From: Diphasiastrum complanatum
Lineage: Eukaryota; Streptophyta; Lycopodiopsida; Lycopodiales; Lycopodiaceae
Length of the DNA: 64,000 bases
Direction: 5' to 3'
NCBI GenBank assembly: GCA_029204225.1
Contig: MU832236.1
Coordinates: forward strand, 1-64,000
The translations under genes were made by a program, and so were the position numbers. Of this stretch, positions 48,975 through 60,463 are shown piece by piece. Position 1 is the stretch's first letter. Every line of letters begins with the position of its first letter. The notes under the pieces were generated by a model that did not search any database, was not told the DNA's origin, and saw only the letters and a program-made list of their open reading frames with translations.

Positions 48975-49313
48975 GTTCTACCTCGAGCTATTCCATAAAT
49001 ATGTGTAGCTCTTCTAATAATTAATGATGAAGAACCAAAGCTTTGTAGCTATCTCATGCCATTTTGGATCCTTCTCTCTCTAACTCGTGTTGATGCTAAT
49101 GCTAATGCACTAATTTCTTGTACTTTTGCTCATTTATGATTCATTGCTATCATACTCTTATGCTTAGCATGCTAGATTGTGGTTAAGCCATAACTTATGT
49201 AATAGATCTTGCTATTCAATCTAGAATCAGGTTATTGTGCTAATCATAAAGCTTAATTAGATCTATCATACATGTGGATCATTCCCACACGTGTGAATCT
49301 TGAAATTTTGTCA
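48975..49313 (+). repeat. LTR fragment, family L (inverted copy of 6687-7056)
   Basis: This matches the reverse complement of 6687-7056, including GAGCTACACATATTTATGG (inverted) and the end CACACGTGTGAATC...TTTTGTCA at 49313. It is followed at once by copia integrase coding sequence rather than a primer site, so a deletion joins them. Confidence 0.65.
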
Positions 49314-49960
49314 ATATGTAACTTTCATTGATGATTTTAGTAGATTTTGTTGGATCTATCTACTAAAGAGCAAAGATGAAGTGTATGATATCTTTGTTAA
49401 GTTCAAGAATGCAAGGGGGAACCAATTTTCCACAAGGATCGAGTTCTTAAGGAGTGACAATGGTGGCGAGTACATATCTACCAAGTTCAAGGCCTTTTGT
49501 GATGAGCATGGGATCAAGAGGGAGTATACAACACCAAGGACCCCACAACACTGAATGGAGTGGCTGAAAGGAAGAATAGGACTTTATGTGAAAGTGCTAA
49601 AGCCATGAGGCTAGTAGCTATTCTTCCAAAACCATTTTGGAATCAAGCTTTATTGTGTGCTAACTTTTTATGCCATAGATGGCCGAGTGCTATATTGGAC
49701 GGAAGGATACCTTTTGAGATGATATTCAAGAGGAGGCCGAGTGTCAAGTTTTTTAGAACTTTTGGATGCACTTGCTATGTCAATATAACTCTTGATGATT
49801 GAAGGAGGATCCATTTTCAAGGAAAGGTATATTTGTTGGATATCGTGAGGTGAGTAAAGCCTACAAGGTTAACATTCCTACTACTGATAAGGTGATTAGT
49901 AGAGATGTCATTTTTTATGAGGGGAACACTTCAAAAGTATCTTCAAGTAATGATGATGTG
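49314..49960 (+). pseudogene. Copia integrase fragment, H family
   Basis: The frame contains VTFIDDFSRFCWIYLLKSKD, RSDNGGEYIS, then a break at about 49553 and VAERKNRTLCESAKAMRL, the GCTCYVN segment and VIFYEGNTSKVSSSN. It closely parallels element H (minus strand, 2640-3290). Both carry an altered CACAACACTG where fragment K reads CACAACAAAATG, a shared lesion next to the catalytic Glu. Confidence 0.85.
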
Positions 49961-50869
49961 GATTTCATTTCAAATTTACTTAAGCTCAAATGTACTTGAA
50001 TTACCCCTTTTATAAAGTGAGAGAAATAGTAGAAGGTTGTAGTGGGTTTCTTTCCTTCCTAATCTGAATCCAAGATCTAGTCAATCTAGCATCAAAGAGA
50101 CAGAGTTAGTTGTCACGCGGAGGTTCATTCCCATGAGAGCGATAGTATAGTTCATATTTCAACATGAATGGAGGATCTAACACTAACATCCATTAACACT
50201 AAGCATTAACACTACATCCATTAATCCTACTTCCATTAACCCTAAATCCACAACAATGATAGAAACTTACTCTTCTCTCTCTCCCTTTCTCTCTCACAAA
50301 AAGCATAAGAAATAGCAATCCCAATAATGATCAAATCCAACAATTAGCAAAATCCAAAGAAATCATAAGAAATAGCAATCCCAATAATGATCAAATCCAA
50401 CAATTAACAAAATCCAAAGAAAGCATGAGAAATGGAGAAAAAGAGAGGAAGAGCAAGGACATTCATCAATCCATTTCTAAAGAGAACCAATCTGCTTTAT
50501 TGAAATGAGAAAATGAACATCAGGAGCAACTCGAGTTGGTCCCTTTTTATAGTAGAGAGGAGGAACCTGGCCTCTGAATCCTATTGGTCCAGTCTTGCCT
50601 CTCTTTTTATTCAGATTTAAAAAAGTGTGGGAACCATCAAAATTGGAAGGAAACCCAACTTTATTCACTAACTTAACATTTAGGTCCTACGACATTAAAA
50701 GTCCCGCAAAAAAGCCTAAAGTCCTTTTATTGAATCTCTAATTAATCAAATAACTATGTGATAATTGGGTTGGACTTACACACGCAGGGTGCCAAATCCC
50801 TCTCACTTTTAACTAGGGTTAGGGTTGCCTTGGGATCCGCAAACCCTCCCCCACACCTGCAATATGTAG
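49961..50869. other. Non-coding sequence with a 60-bp tandem duplication
   Basis: Two near-identical 60-bp copies lie at 50301-50360 and 50361-50420. A run of CATTAACACTA/CCATTAATCC-type short repeats occurs at 50200-50260, and a CT-rich stretch at 50272-50296. No gene is evident. Confidence 0.6.
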
Positions 50870-52859
50870 TTATTGGGGACTTTTATTGGCTTCGCGCCGA
50901 ATATTAATTAAATAATACTGCACCTTTTTCATAAATTCAAGACGTGCAGTATTGAGATCCAAATTATGCGACAGGAAACAACGGTGGGCTCCAACAATCA
51001 ACTTGGAAGTTGTCCATGAGGTGAAGCGAGATTCCCAAGAGCCTCCCATCATAGCCGCACGAAAATACAGTCGAGCAATCGGCAGCTGATCTTTGATTTG
51101 CTCTAAGGCCATCGGCTTATTTAGATCGAATGCCAGGGTAGGAAGACAATCGTCCCATTTGGTTGCCACTGACGCCAACAGAGTTAGATCTTTTGCAAGC
51201 ATTGTCGATTGTCGCACCGTTGGATCCGGAGAGTGAACATACTCTCTCTGATATGCTTGTAAGCTCGGTGGAAGTCCACTAAAATATTCCAGCTGTAAGA
51301 CTGGTGGATGATTGGCCAATTGGGCATATGGATGGTGATTTTATCCATAGCCAATCCCAAGTCTTTCCATTTTTGTCTTTGCGGCATTGGCACGTAATAA
51401 GGATCTACCCGCAACTGGCGAGGGCTGGTGACGTAACTCCTAATTGATTCCGGAGTTTTCTCAAAAACCGTGATTCTCCATGCCGATTGCTCTCCTAGTG
51501 CAAGTATTTTGTCTAATTCTTTGCCGGTCTCGATCTCGGAGGTCTTAAATTTGAGAACCCATCCACCACGTCAGGACTCATGTGGATGCTGCTTTAATAA
51601 GGTCTGGATCTGGTCCTCGACGCTGATGGGCCTTCTGAATAAATGGCTTGTCCTTGATGAGGAGGACCCGCTTGTATTGTCGGTATAGTTGGCGGTTGAT
51701 CTGTTAGATCTGGAGCTCCCCCCTGGTCCATGCTCGAATCAACCCCTGTATCCATCTATACAACTTCTTCGCGCGAAGGGGAGAATTGCGGCATGACCGG
51801 GACGGGGATTTGTGGTCCGGCTTCCAACACTTGAGCGACGGCTTTTTCATAGGCATTGATGGTCTCTTATGCCTTTGCCAACTCGGTTGAAGCTGCTCCT
51901 TTGAACCTATCAAAGCGACCTTGGAATTCCTGAAGGGCCACTTTGTATGTTTTCACTTTCTTGAAAAAATATGCAATCTCCGTCGGCGTGACCAGATGAT
52001 CGGGTATTTGTGTTTGCAGATATGCATCACGCTCAAGGGTGGTCGCATCCAATTCACCTTGAAGCCATGTGCGATCTTGTTCGGCCATTTGTAATTGCCC
52101 CTTCAGCAGCTGCACCTGTTGCTTGGCATCTTGCACTGCCTTATCTACCTGATCTTGTGCGGTTGTCAGGGCATTTTGCAGGGAGCTGATGTAGGTTTCC
52201 AAGTGATCAGCTTGTTGCTGGACCAAAATCTTTTCGCTTTCAGCCTTTTCTTCATGTTGCTTGGCTATCTTTACCTCTCGATTCAGCTGGACAATTTTCT
52301 GGCTGATCAGAGTGTTTTTGGATCCTAAATCATAGATCCTCTACTCCATTTCCTTCTTCTTATCCAACATAGACTGGATCACTTTCCCAAGGCTTGAAAC
52401 TAATCCGAGAGCATCACTAGAATCGATAGTTGTGGAGGTGGCAGCAGCAGGAGACCCTGATGGTACTGTCGTTGGTAGGTGTGGAATAGGTGCCAAGGTC
52501 TCTTCTTCTTCAAAAATATTCTCGTCTTCAAACCCTTCAAGCACCGTGGCGTCGAACTGCTTTGGTGACTTTACAGTTGTGTCGAGCCGAAGTGTGGTTG
52601 GGCTACCCTATGTGGGTGGTTGCTGAGTGGCATCTTCGACACCAACAGTAGCTTCATGGATATGCTCGAATCTTCTTCCAAGGGATTGGGGTTTAAAGGG
52701 CACTGGGCTCTGGGGCATTTCAAAGATTTTGGTGGCCCCAAGGGGGCCGGAATCATCGAACATATCCATGAAGAACTGTGTGTTGGGTGAGGTTGCTTTG
52801 GTGTGTGGGGGTGAGGCGGCCTGAGCAGCCATGATGGGAATGGTAGGCCTAATGGTCAC
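50870..52859 (-). pseudogene. Proline-rich and coiled-coil protein of unknown family, broken
   Basis: One minus-strand frame runs from 52859 to about 51700 with in-frame stops near 52608, 52341 and 51867. It starts with a Pro/Ser-rich region (MAAQAASPPHTKA), an acidic patch (EDENIFEEEE) and a long heptad-rich segment (QQQADHLETYISSLQNALTT to GELDATTLERDAYLQ) that should form a coiled coil. In other frames, 51414-50870 reads YVPMPQRQKWKDLGLAMDKI and WDDCLPTLAFDLNKPMALEQ. It may be a Gag-like protein of a Ty3/gypsy-type element whose pol remnant lies upstream, but no Gag motif is visible. Confidence 0.4.
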
Positions 52860-53229
52860 AAACTGTCCTTGTATAGGAGTAGAGGCGAGGGAAGCATCAG
52901 AGGTGAGGGAATGGGAAGTTCAGTGCGAACAGCAGCAAGGGGTGGGAGCGCAGCTGATGAGGTATGCCTAGTACGTCGTCGTAACACGAAAGGCGAGTCA
53001 AGAATTACGATCTCGCTGCGTGGACGACGATTACTATGAGAACTTGAGACATGGTGAGATGACTCGGCCGGTGCTTCTTCATAAACCGAAAGCACAGAAT
53101 CCAGGTGGAAGCCATGGCTTTTGTTTTCTAAGTGAGAAGCGGTGAAGAGGGACAATAGAGAGCCAGCGACGAACTGCTGCTTTGTATTGGCCTTAATTGT
53201 TCGCTTGAGCTCACCAAAAATAGTCTTAA

Positions 53230-54055
53230 ACTAGTTATATGGTTCAAGAGGGGCTTTGGCCAAGATGTAAGAGTTCATAATTCTGTTGAGTAGGCCGTCG
53301 TGCTCACTGGCAGACATCACATGTCTGAATAAAATTTTTTGTGTCCTTATGAAGCGTAGGCAACCAACAACTGGATTGCAAAAGTTTGCGAACAGTAATA
53401 TCTGTAGAGAAGTGTCCTCCACCCATGCCATCATGTGAAAACATGATTAGATCTGGTACTTCATGTGATAAAACACATCTTCGTAAAATATTATCTCATC
53501 CACGACAATACAATTGTCCTGCAATTAATTGATAAGGTTGAGTCTTATGAATCAATTGTCTTTTCTGTACTTTTGTCAAAGAGTCATTCGGTTGTCCTAG
53601 CATCAGGTACTCAACAATATCTGCCGCCCACTCAAGTACTGCTTCAACATAGAACAACGCAGCATCTGGCAGTTCATCATCCACTTCAGTATTAACTGGT
53701 GCGGATTCAATTCGCGAAATGTGATTGGCTAGATAATGTTGCTTCCCTTTCTGACCACAATTCGAAAGTCAAATTCAGTCAATAATAATAACCATCTTGC
53801 AATACGTCCAATATTACACATCTTATTTACCAAGTAAAGTAACGGTTGATGATTCGTATAAAATACAAAGTGCGTTTCCATGAGGTAGTGACGAAATTTT
53901 CGAACAGAAAAAATCATGGCTAGCGCTTCACGTTCTGTTGTTGAATAATTCTTCTCTAGATCTGTAAGCTGTCTGCTTGCAAATCGTATAGGATAATCCT
54001 TCTTATAGTCACCTGGCTGCGTCAAAACTGAGTCTTCCTGCTTGCTATTTGACAA
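53230..54055 (-). pseudogene. Ty3/gypsy pol fragment: RNase H and integrase zinc-binding domain
   Basis: From 54055 the frame reads YPIRFASRQLTDLEKNYSTT, EREALAMIFSVRKFRHYL and TNHQPLLYLVNKM, typical gypsy RNase H, with Asn where TDH is usual. It continues RIARWLLLLTEFDFRIVVRK and then the tether and integrase zinc finger HDGMGGGHFS...CWLPTLHKD...CDVCQ near 53430-53290, the HHCC module. The integrase catalytic core and reverse transcriptase are missing. Frames change near 53690 and 53490. Confidence 0.8.
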
Positions 54056-54059
54056 AATT

Positions 54060-54750
54060 TTATAGCAAAATAAATTCCAATCAATCCTAAAAGTGATGGA
54101 GGATGCACAAATAAAAGATCTAGGTCCAAACTATGAGCTAGAATCAAGACTAGTTACCAAAACTAGCAAATTTGGCATTTAACTCCACATTAGGCACATA
54201 GTTTGATCAAAGTAAGGTACATCAAGCTTCTCAGACCTGTAAACAGGTTCAGTACCTTTCAAACCAAGCAATTAATGCATAAGAACACTAACATCCAATA
54301 GCTAGAACTTGCCACCAAAAGACAATGATGATAGAAGTGGAAAAACTCTATTTTTCTTGATATTTGGATGGAAATCCCATCATACATTTATACTTTTCAA
54401 GTTCAGATCTAAGAATATTAGGGCACCTCTGAACTTATCATACCCTAACCCTAACATCTACCCTAATAGGTCATTGGATCCACCCCAACTTGGGGTCAAG
54501 ATCTCGAGATCCCAAAACAATGAAAAACGTGCTATTTTTAGCTCCTATTTTCTCTCTAGCTTATCAAAGCACTATTTGGACTCACTCCAAAGGTGCCACT
54601 CCTATGCTAGGCTAGGAATGAGACTTAGAAAGAGTATTCTATGCTATTTGGCACGTGTGACAAGCCGCAACATGAGCATAATACAATTTACAAACAATAT
54701 GACCAAAATTGGTCAAGCTAGAACTGTGAAATTTTAACACTATTCGACCA
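54060..54750. other. Sequence without a recognised feature
   Basis: No sustained homology is visible. Runs such as AACCCTAACATCTACCCTAA (near 54460) are simple. It may be LTR or leader sequence of the gypsy fragment, but no pair or terminus can be shown. Confidence 0.3.
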
Positions 54751-54754
54751 TAAA

Positions 54755-56123
54755 TCCATTGATGATTGGTAAGGATAATAAAGTTTGGCACAAAGCTTTG
54801 CGCCATTGACTTAAATGCATGTGTATCTCATGCCCATGTTGTTCCTCGAAAAATTCATATTTTGCATGTGGCTCATGTTTGACAATCAATGTCAGAGAGA
54901 CTGAAGAGATCTTTGGAGAATGCCTCATGTTAAGAATGCATTGACTAATGTGCAACAACCTCTATGCAACATTGAAACTATCATTCATAATCATTCATGG
55001 TTTTGTATATGGTGCAATATTCAAAATGATCCCCCAAATATGAAACCACGAATGAACTTACATTTTATCTCACATCATCAAGACATGAAGACGATCAATA
55101 TCATCATCATCATGCTTATCCACCAAACAGACAGAATAATATGCCTTCTTGTAATTCAGTACATCAGCTTCCAATTCTCCAACGGTATTTTAAAATTTTG
55201 TATCTAAACTTCAAAAACCTGGACATTGTTACTGAGATCAACTATATTTTCTATTTTTTGTAAGTGACCCATGTTTGACAACCAATGTCAGAGAGACTGA
55301 TCAAAGAGATCTTTGGATATGAGAGAGAAAATGCCATATTTTCTAAGCCGTGAATGTTGGCCAATCATTCATTGAAAAAGTTCTCCACATCAGACTTTCA
55401 ATTTTGTTGCAATTTCCTTCTTTGAGAAAATCCAACGAGCTGAATTGTACAAGGTCACTATAGTACTCAACATTGTCCACCTAAGAACTGGCCTAAAATC
55501 CTTCTTAAATAATGATATAGTCCATCTACAGTAGTACTCATCAATCGCACACATGATCCAATGTCTTGCAGTTTGATGATTGACCTGCATAAATCCATTG
55601 ATGATTGTTATGGATAATATACGTTTGGCACAAAGCTTTGCGCCATTGACTTCAATGCATGGATTACTATGAGATCCAGAATCAACAACTTTCACTTTCA
55701 ACACATATATCCAATTGCAATGTCCATATTGTTCCTCAAAAAATTCTATTTTTGTAGGTGACTGTCCTCAAAATCCAAACAGACCCTATTTTCATCTTAA
55801 ATAACAAGCGGTTCAGTGAAGTGCATGGTGTCTTCACATGACAGAACAACATGATGTTCAGTTTCATCTTGAGTTCGTGTCATAAGCTCTATGCGATCGA
55901 AAGTGATCTCGTCGTGAACATAGATCCATTGAATTAAACCAAGGGACTGAACATCATCCTCCATATTGAACGTGAGATTACCTACAAATTTTTTTGGAAC
56001 CACCACAAACGCTTTTAGATGAGCTCCAACAGAGTTCGATTTTGTAGAAATCTTCCAAGCCCTCGTAAAAACTAAGAGGCTTGGTTCCTCGGAAGTCGAT
56101 CAGCAATATAGAAAGTCTAGCCA
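54755..56123 (-). pseudogene. Unknown protein-like sequence, partly duplicated
   Basis: On the minus strand ATG near 56123 opens MARLSILLIDFRGTKPLSFY. A one-base shift leads into VVPKKFVGNLTFNMEDDVQS and IYVHDEITFDRIELMTRTQD (to 55797). A further piece (55704-55390) reads CIEVNGAKLCAKRILSITII and AIDEYYCRWTISLFKKDFRP. Segments near 55258-55340 and 55589-55755 recur at 54755-54920 (both contain TTTGGCACAAAGCTTTGCGC), so part of the region is duplicated. I do not recognise the protein. Confidence 0.35.
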
Positions 56124-57990
56124 TATTGCAATCATCACAATTTTAATTAGTGCATTGTAAAATTTTTGAATTGTATTTTGTTGCACCTATTTTATATTTC
56201 AATTGAATTTTTTTTAAAGAGACCCATTAAAGATGTTTTTTTTTTTAATTTTTGTTCAGGATTTTAAGAAAAAAAATTAAAATTTAATTTTTAATTTTTT
56301 TTTTCTAAAACAAAACAATTAGTGTCTATCTGTCAAGACAAAGTTTAATATTGAACTTTTTTAATAAACGAAACAAAAAAAAAAAAAAACATTTGCCTTG
56401 GTGGATGGTTTTTTATTTTTAAATTTTTTTTAAATTTTTTAGAAAAAAAAACCAAAAATAAATGTATTCAGTAAACCAACTCAAACTAAAAATTTCCAAC
56501 AGACCCCAAAACTAACTTTTACCATTTTTCAAAAGTAATAAATTTTGAAAAAGAAAAAATTTGCAATTTGCTTGATAGTAAAAAAAGCTTTGACAATCTT
56601 GAAAACAAATGGAAATTTATCTTCGAGACTCATGTATTTATCTTTTTTCAATTTTGTCATTTTCAAAAACAATTATGGAATAAATTTGATGAAAGTGTCA
56701 GATAGAGAGGAGCCAAGCCCCTCTCTTAGATGTTTTTGTTAAGAATAAATTTTTAGCTTTTTAGATAAATAACTGCAATTTATTTTTTAATTTTTTTTTT
56801 AAAAAAACACTTGGTGTCTATCCGCCACATCGGATGGTTTCCATCTGCCGCGACAGATGGTTTTTTATTTTTTATTTTATTTTTCTATTTTTTAGAAAAA
56901 AATTAAAAAAAAAAAATTAATTTTAAATTTTTTAATTAAACAAAACTTAAAAAAACCATTCGCCGCGGCGGATGATTTTTTATTTTTAAATTTTGTTTTC
57001 TATTTTTTAGAAAAAATAAATGGTCCAAGCTGCTCCTCCCTCCCCCCCAAAAAAAAAAATAAATAAATTCAAGGAGAGTTTGGCCCCCTTTCCATCCACC
57101 TCGGCGGGTGAAAGGACCAAGCCCTCCTCAAAGATGAAAATTTCAATTGTTTAGAAAAAAAATTAAATCTTGATTTTTAATTTTTTTTTCTAAAAAGGAA
57201 CAACTTGGGGTCCATCCACTACGACAGATGGTTTTGTTTTTTAAATTATTTATTTTTTCTATTATTTAGACAAAAAAAACAAATTTTAATTCTGATTTTT
57301 TTTTTAAAGAACAAGAGTATTTAGCAAGCCAACTCAAACTAAAGATTTCCAAAGTCGAAAAATTTGCAAAATGAAAAAACATAAAATAAAATAAGAAACT
57401 TTTCACAAAAGAAAAATATAAAATAAATCTATTAAGGGGGGCCAAATTGGGGCCAAGCCTCCCACTATAAATTATTCTGAAAAAAAAAAAAAAAAAAAAA
57501 AAAAAAACATAAATTAATTTTTTTAGGGCGGCCTTGACTCCATTCTTCTATTTAGCTCTTTTTATTTTAAGAATATTAAAAACTTTTGATAAAAGAGGGA
57601 TTTAAACAAAAAAAAAAACCATTTAAATAAAAACAGAGAGGTAGATATGTAATGTAAAGAGAGAGGCTAAAAATATAAACTATTCAACTAAGAGAGTTTG
57701 AGAAAATTAAAAAAATTAAAAAAATCTTAAATAGTCTAGTTTTCTCTCCTCTCCCTTCTTCCTCTCTCCTACTCCCCTGCCCTCTCTAATTGTCTCTTTC
57801 TCTCTATTTATCTCTCTCTTTCCATTACTCTTCTCCTATTCCTCTCTTTTTTGTGCGTATGTGTGAATGGTTGGATGTTGAGAAAGAAGGAGCCAGTTGT
57901 TGAGGCCACCCCTTCAAACATTGTTTTGAGAAAAATAAAATAAAGTTAAAATAAGATAGAAAAATGGTAGCTTGAAGGGGGAACAGTCAG
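56124..57990. repeat. A/T-rich low-complexity DNA with scattered GC palindromes
   Basis: Long A and T runs dominate (for example about 30 A at 57481-57507). Isolated CCATCCGCC-type dyads occur near 56820, 56950, 57087 and 57203, echoing the denser array that follows. No coding sequence is supported. Confidence 0.7.
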
Positions 57991-58850
57991 ACCCGCACCC
58001 CCAAGACCCAATCTTGGGGTGCCAAGCCCCAATCAAAGTGTTTGTTTTTTTCTTTTTTTGAAATTCTCAATTTTTTTGTATAAAAAATTAAAATATATTT
58101 ATTTGAAAAAAAATAAGAATCTTGGATCCATTCGTTGTGGCGGATGGAAGGGGCCAAGTTTCAATCAAAGTGTATTTTTTTTTTAATTTTGTTTTTCTCA
58201 ACTTTTGTGTAAAAAAAATTAAAAGTTATTTTTTTAATCTAGGGTCCATCCGCCACGGCGGATGGAACGGGCCAAGCTCCAATCAAAAGGTTTTAGTGTT
58301 TAATTTTGTTTTTCTCAACTTTTTTGTAAAAACATTAAAATATAGTTTTTTTGAGAAAACAAAAAAAAAAACTTGGGTTTATCCGTCGCGACGGATGGAA
58401 GGGGCCAAGCCCCAATCAAAGTGTATTTTTTTTTTCATTTTTTTGAAGAAAAAAAAATCTTGGGTACATCCGCCGCGGCGGATGGAAAGGGCCAAGCCTC
58501 AATCAAAGTGTTATTTTTTTTCTCATTTTTTTTGTAAAACAATTAAAAATTATTTTTAAAAAAAAATCTTGGCTCTATTCGTTGTGACAGAGCCCTAATC
58601 AAAATGCATTTTATTTTTAATTTATTTTTCTCAAGTTCTCTGTAAACAAAAATAAAATTTAATTTCTTGAAAAAAAAAAATCTGGAGTCAGGGGCCAAGC
58701 CCCGATCAAAGTGTATTTTATTTAAAATTTTGTTTTTCTCAACTTTCTTGTAAATAAAATTAAAATTTATTTTTCTGAAAAAAAAAAATCTAGGGTTTAG
58801 CGGCCGTGGTGGATGGAAGGGGCCAAGCTCCAATCCAAGTGTTTAATTTT
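57991..58850 (+). repeat. Satellite-like array with GC palindromes in A/T-rich DNA
   Basis: The sequence GCCAAGC(C/T)(C/T)CAATCAAAGTG recurs near 58019, 58151, 58270, 58403, 58491, 58694 and 58823, roughly every 90-130 bp. Most copies are preceded by ATCCGCCGCGGCGGATGG or a decayed version; 58468-58483 is a perfect 16-bp palindrome. Each unit also has a T-rich and A-rich half. Phe/Lys-rich open frames here are artefacts of composition. Confidence 0.75.
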
Positions 58851-59138
58851 TGCCTCTCAACACACAAATAAAAATAAAAAAAATAAAACAGAATAAAAAA
58901 ATTAAAAATATCTCAAAACTAGAAAATAAATAATAGAATTAAAAAATGAATAATAAAAAATCTAAAAACTATAAAATAAATTTAAAAATCAAACAATGAA
59001 TAATAAAAAGTCAAAAAACTATAAAAAAAAAGAATCTAAAACATAAACAATGAATAATAAAAAATCAAAAAATATTAAAAAAAAAATATATGAACATATA
59101 TATATCAGGGATGCATGTCCGGTGGGTTTTGGACATTT
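58851..59138. repeat. A-rich AATAAAAAATC simple repeats
   Basis: Short repeats of AATGAATAATAAAAAATC and AAAACTATAAAA type fill this stretch. No gene is present. Confidence 0.7.
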
Positions 59139-59700
59139 TTGTGCCCGCGTCCGCGTCCGCGTCCGTGCCCCCCATCCACTTTCTTATATATATAAGGACA
59201 TAGGCTAAGGGCTAAGGGCTTTAAAGGACTAAGAATAAAGCTTCCCATGACTAAGACCGATAGACCAAGGACTATGGGTGAAGGACCAAGGGCGAACGAC
59301 TAAGGCCCAAGTGCTTACGGCCAAGGACTAACATCTAACGGCTAATGGCTAAGGACTAACGACTAAGGCTAAGGGCCAAGAGTTAACATTAAGGGCCGAG
59401 GGCTAAGGCTAAGGGCCGAGAGCTAAGCCCAAGGGCCAAAGGCTATGGATGAAGGGATAAGCGCCAAGGGTCAAGTGCTAAAGGACTAAGGGCTACGGGT
59501 TAAGGGCCAAGTGCTTAACGTCCGAGGGACAAGGGTGCTAATGCTAAGGGCCAAGGGCTAAGGGTCTAGAGACAAGGGCCAAAGGCTAAGGGTTAAGGGT
59601 GAAGTGCTAAGGCTAAGGGCCGAGGGCCAAGGGCTATGGGCTAAGGGCTACGAGCTAAGCGCCATCGGCTAAAGGCCAAGATCTAAGGGCTAATGTTTCA
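59139..59700 (+). repeat. Hexamer and CTAAGGG-type minisatellite
   Basis: A short CGCGTC hexamer tract lies at about 59145-59166. From 59198 to about 59695 the sequence is mostly degenerate heptamers such as CTAAGGG, CCAAGGG and CTAACGG. It is related in form to, but distinct from, the plant telomere heptamer TTTAGGG. No gene is visible. Confidence 0.75.
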
Positions 59701-59825
59701 TAATTTTGCTATAGTTTTTTCTAATTTTGCTAATTATACTTTTATTACAGTTTCATAATTTTGTTAATTATACTTTCAATAGCATTGCAAATCCTAACAT
59801 AAAGTGTACTTATAATTTTTTTTCA

Positions 59826-60442
59826 GGGTCACTACATGGACTGCTCAAGAGAAGATGTTCCAGTTGCTTTAATTTTTTGGAGAGAGGCGGTTGCATTTGA
59901 AAATGTCTTAATTGCTGAATCAAACGGAATATTTTTTTTACAAAGAAGTTGGTATGGATAAAATTGTGGTCCTAATTTCAAAGGTGTTTAAAATAGATTG
60001 TCCCTTGCCATACCCTCACAGTGATTTTTATCGCCTAAAAGATGTTTACAACTACATCTCCATCGATCCCATTGCAAAGAAGATCTTGTGGGATAATGCA
60101 GATATTGTTAACATGAATGAATTTGTTCTTGCCAACTGTCCATTATACAACATTGATGACGTTGTTGATTGTATGGATTTTCAAGGGGTAGTAGTTTGCA
60201 TTGTTAAATTCAAAGGCTACTATACTGGTGAAAAACATTTGCTTGTTATCGTGAAGTTGACTTCAATTACAACAGAAGCAAATATTGCGAATGTCATGGC
60301 AGATGACGGAGACCCTTTCTACACACAAAATCAAACAATGATTTGGTGTTTGTCAAAACTGTCTTTGCACTCTAAAAAGAAAAAATATGTATCGTCTACT
60401 AAACCATTCACTGAGAGCTTTATATATTATTCTAGTGGTTAA
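59826..60442 (+). pseudogene. Unknown protein upstream of the DUF7869-like gene
   Basis: After a TTTTTTTCAG acceptor-like site ending near 59826 comes an open stretch, then the main frame from 59912. It reads YFFYKEVGMDKIVVLISKVF, PYPHSDFYRLKDVYNYISID, NMNEFVLANCPLYNIDDVVD and KFKGYYTGEKHLLVIVKLTS. The first part of the conserved-looking region lies in another frame, so at least one frameshift is present. I recognise no family. It ends 21 bp before the next frame (60464) on the same strand and may belong to the same mobile element. Confidence 0.4.
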
Positions 60443-60463
60443 AATAGGAGCAACATCAAAAAA

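Noticed and set aside
51470-52626. Plus-strand frames opposite the coiled-coil sequence
   Set aside because: They are antisense shadows; the minus-strand frame has the heptad pattern and longer continuity.
58122-58833. Phe/Lys-rich open frames
   Set aside because: They follow the A/T-rich satellite units on both strands.
59198-59695. True interstitial telomere repeat
   Set aside because: The plant heptamer is TTTAGGG; the units here are CTAAGGG/CCAAGGG variants, so telomeric origin is not shown.
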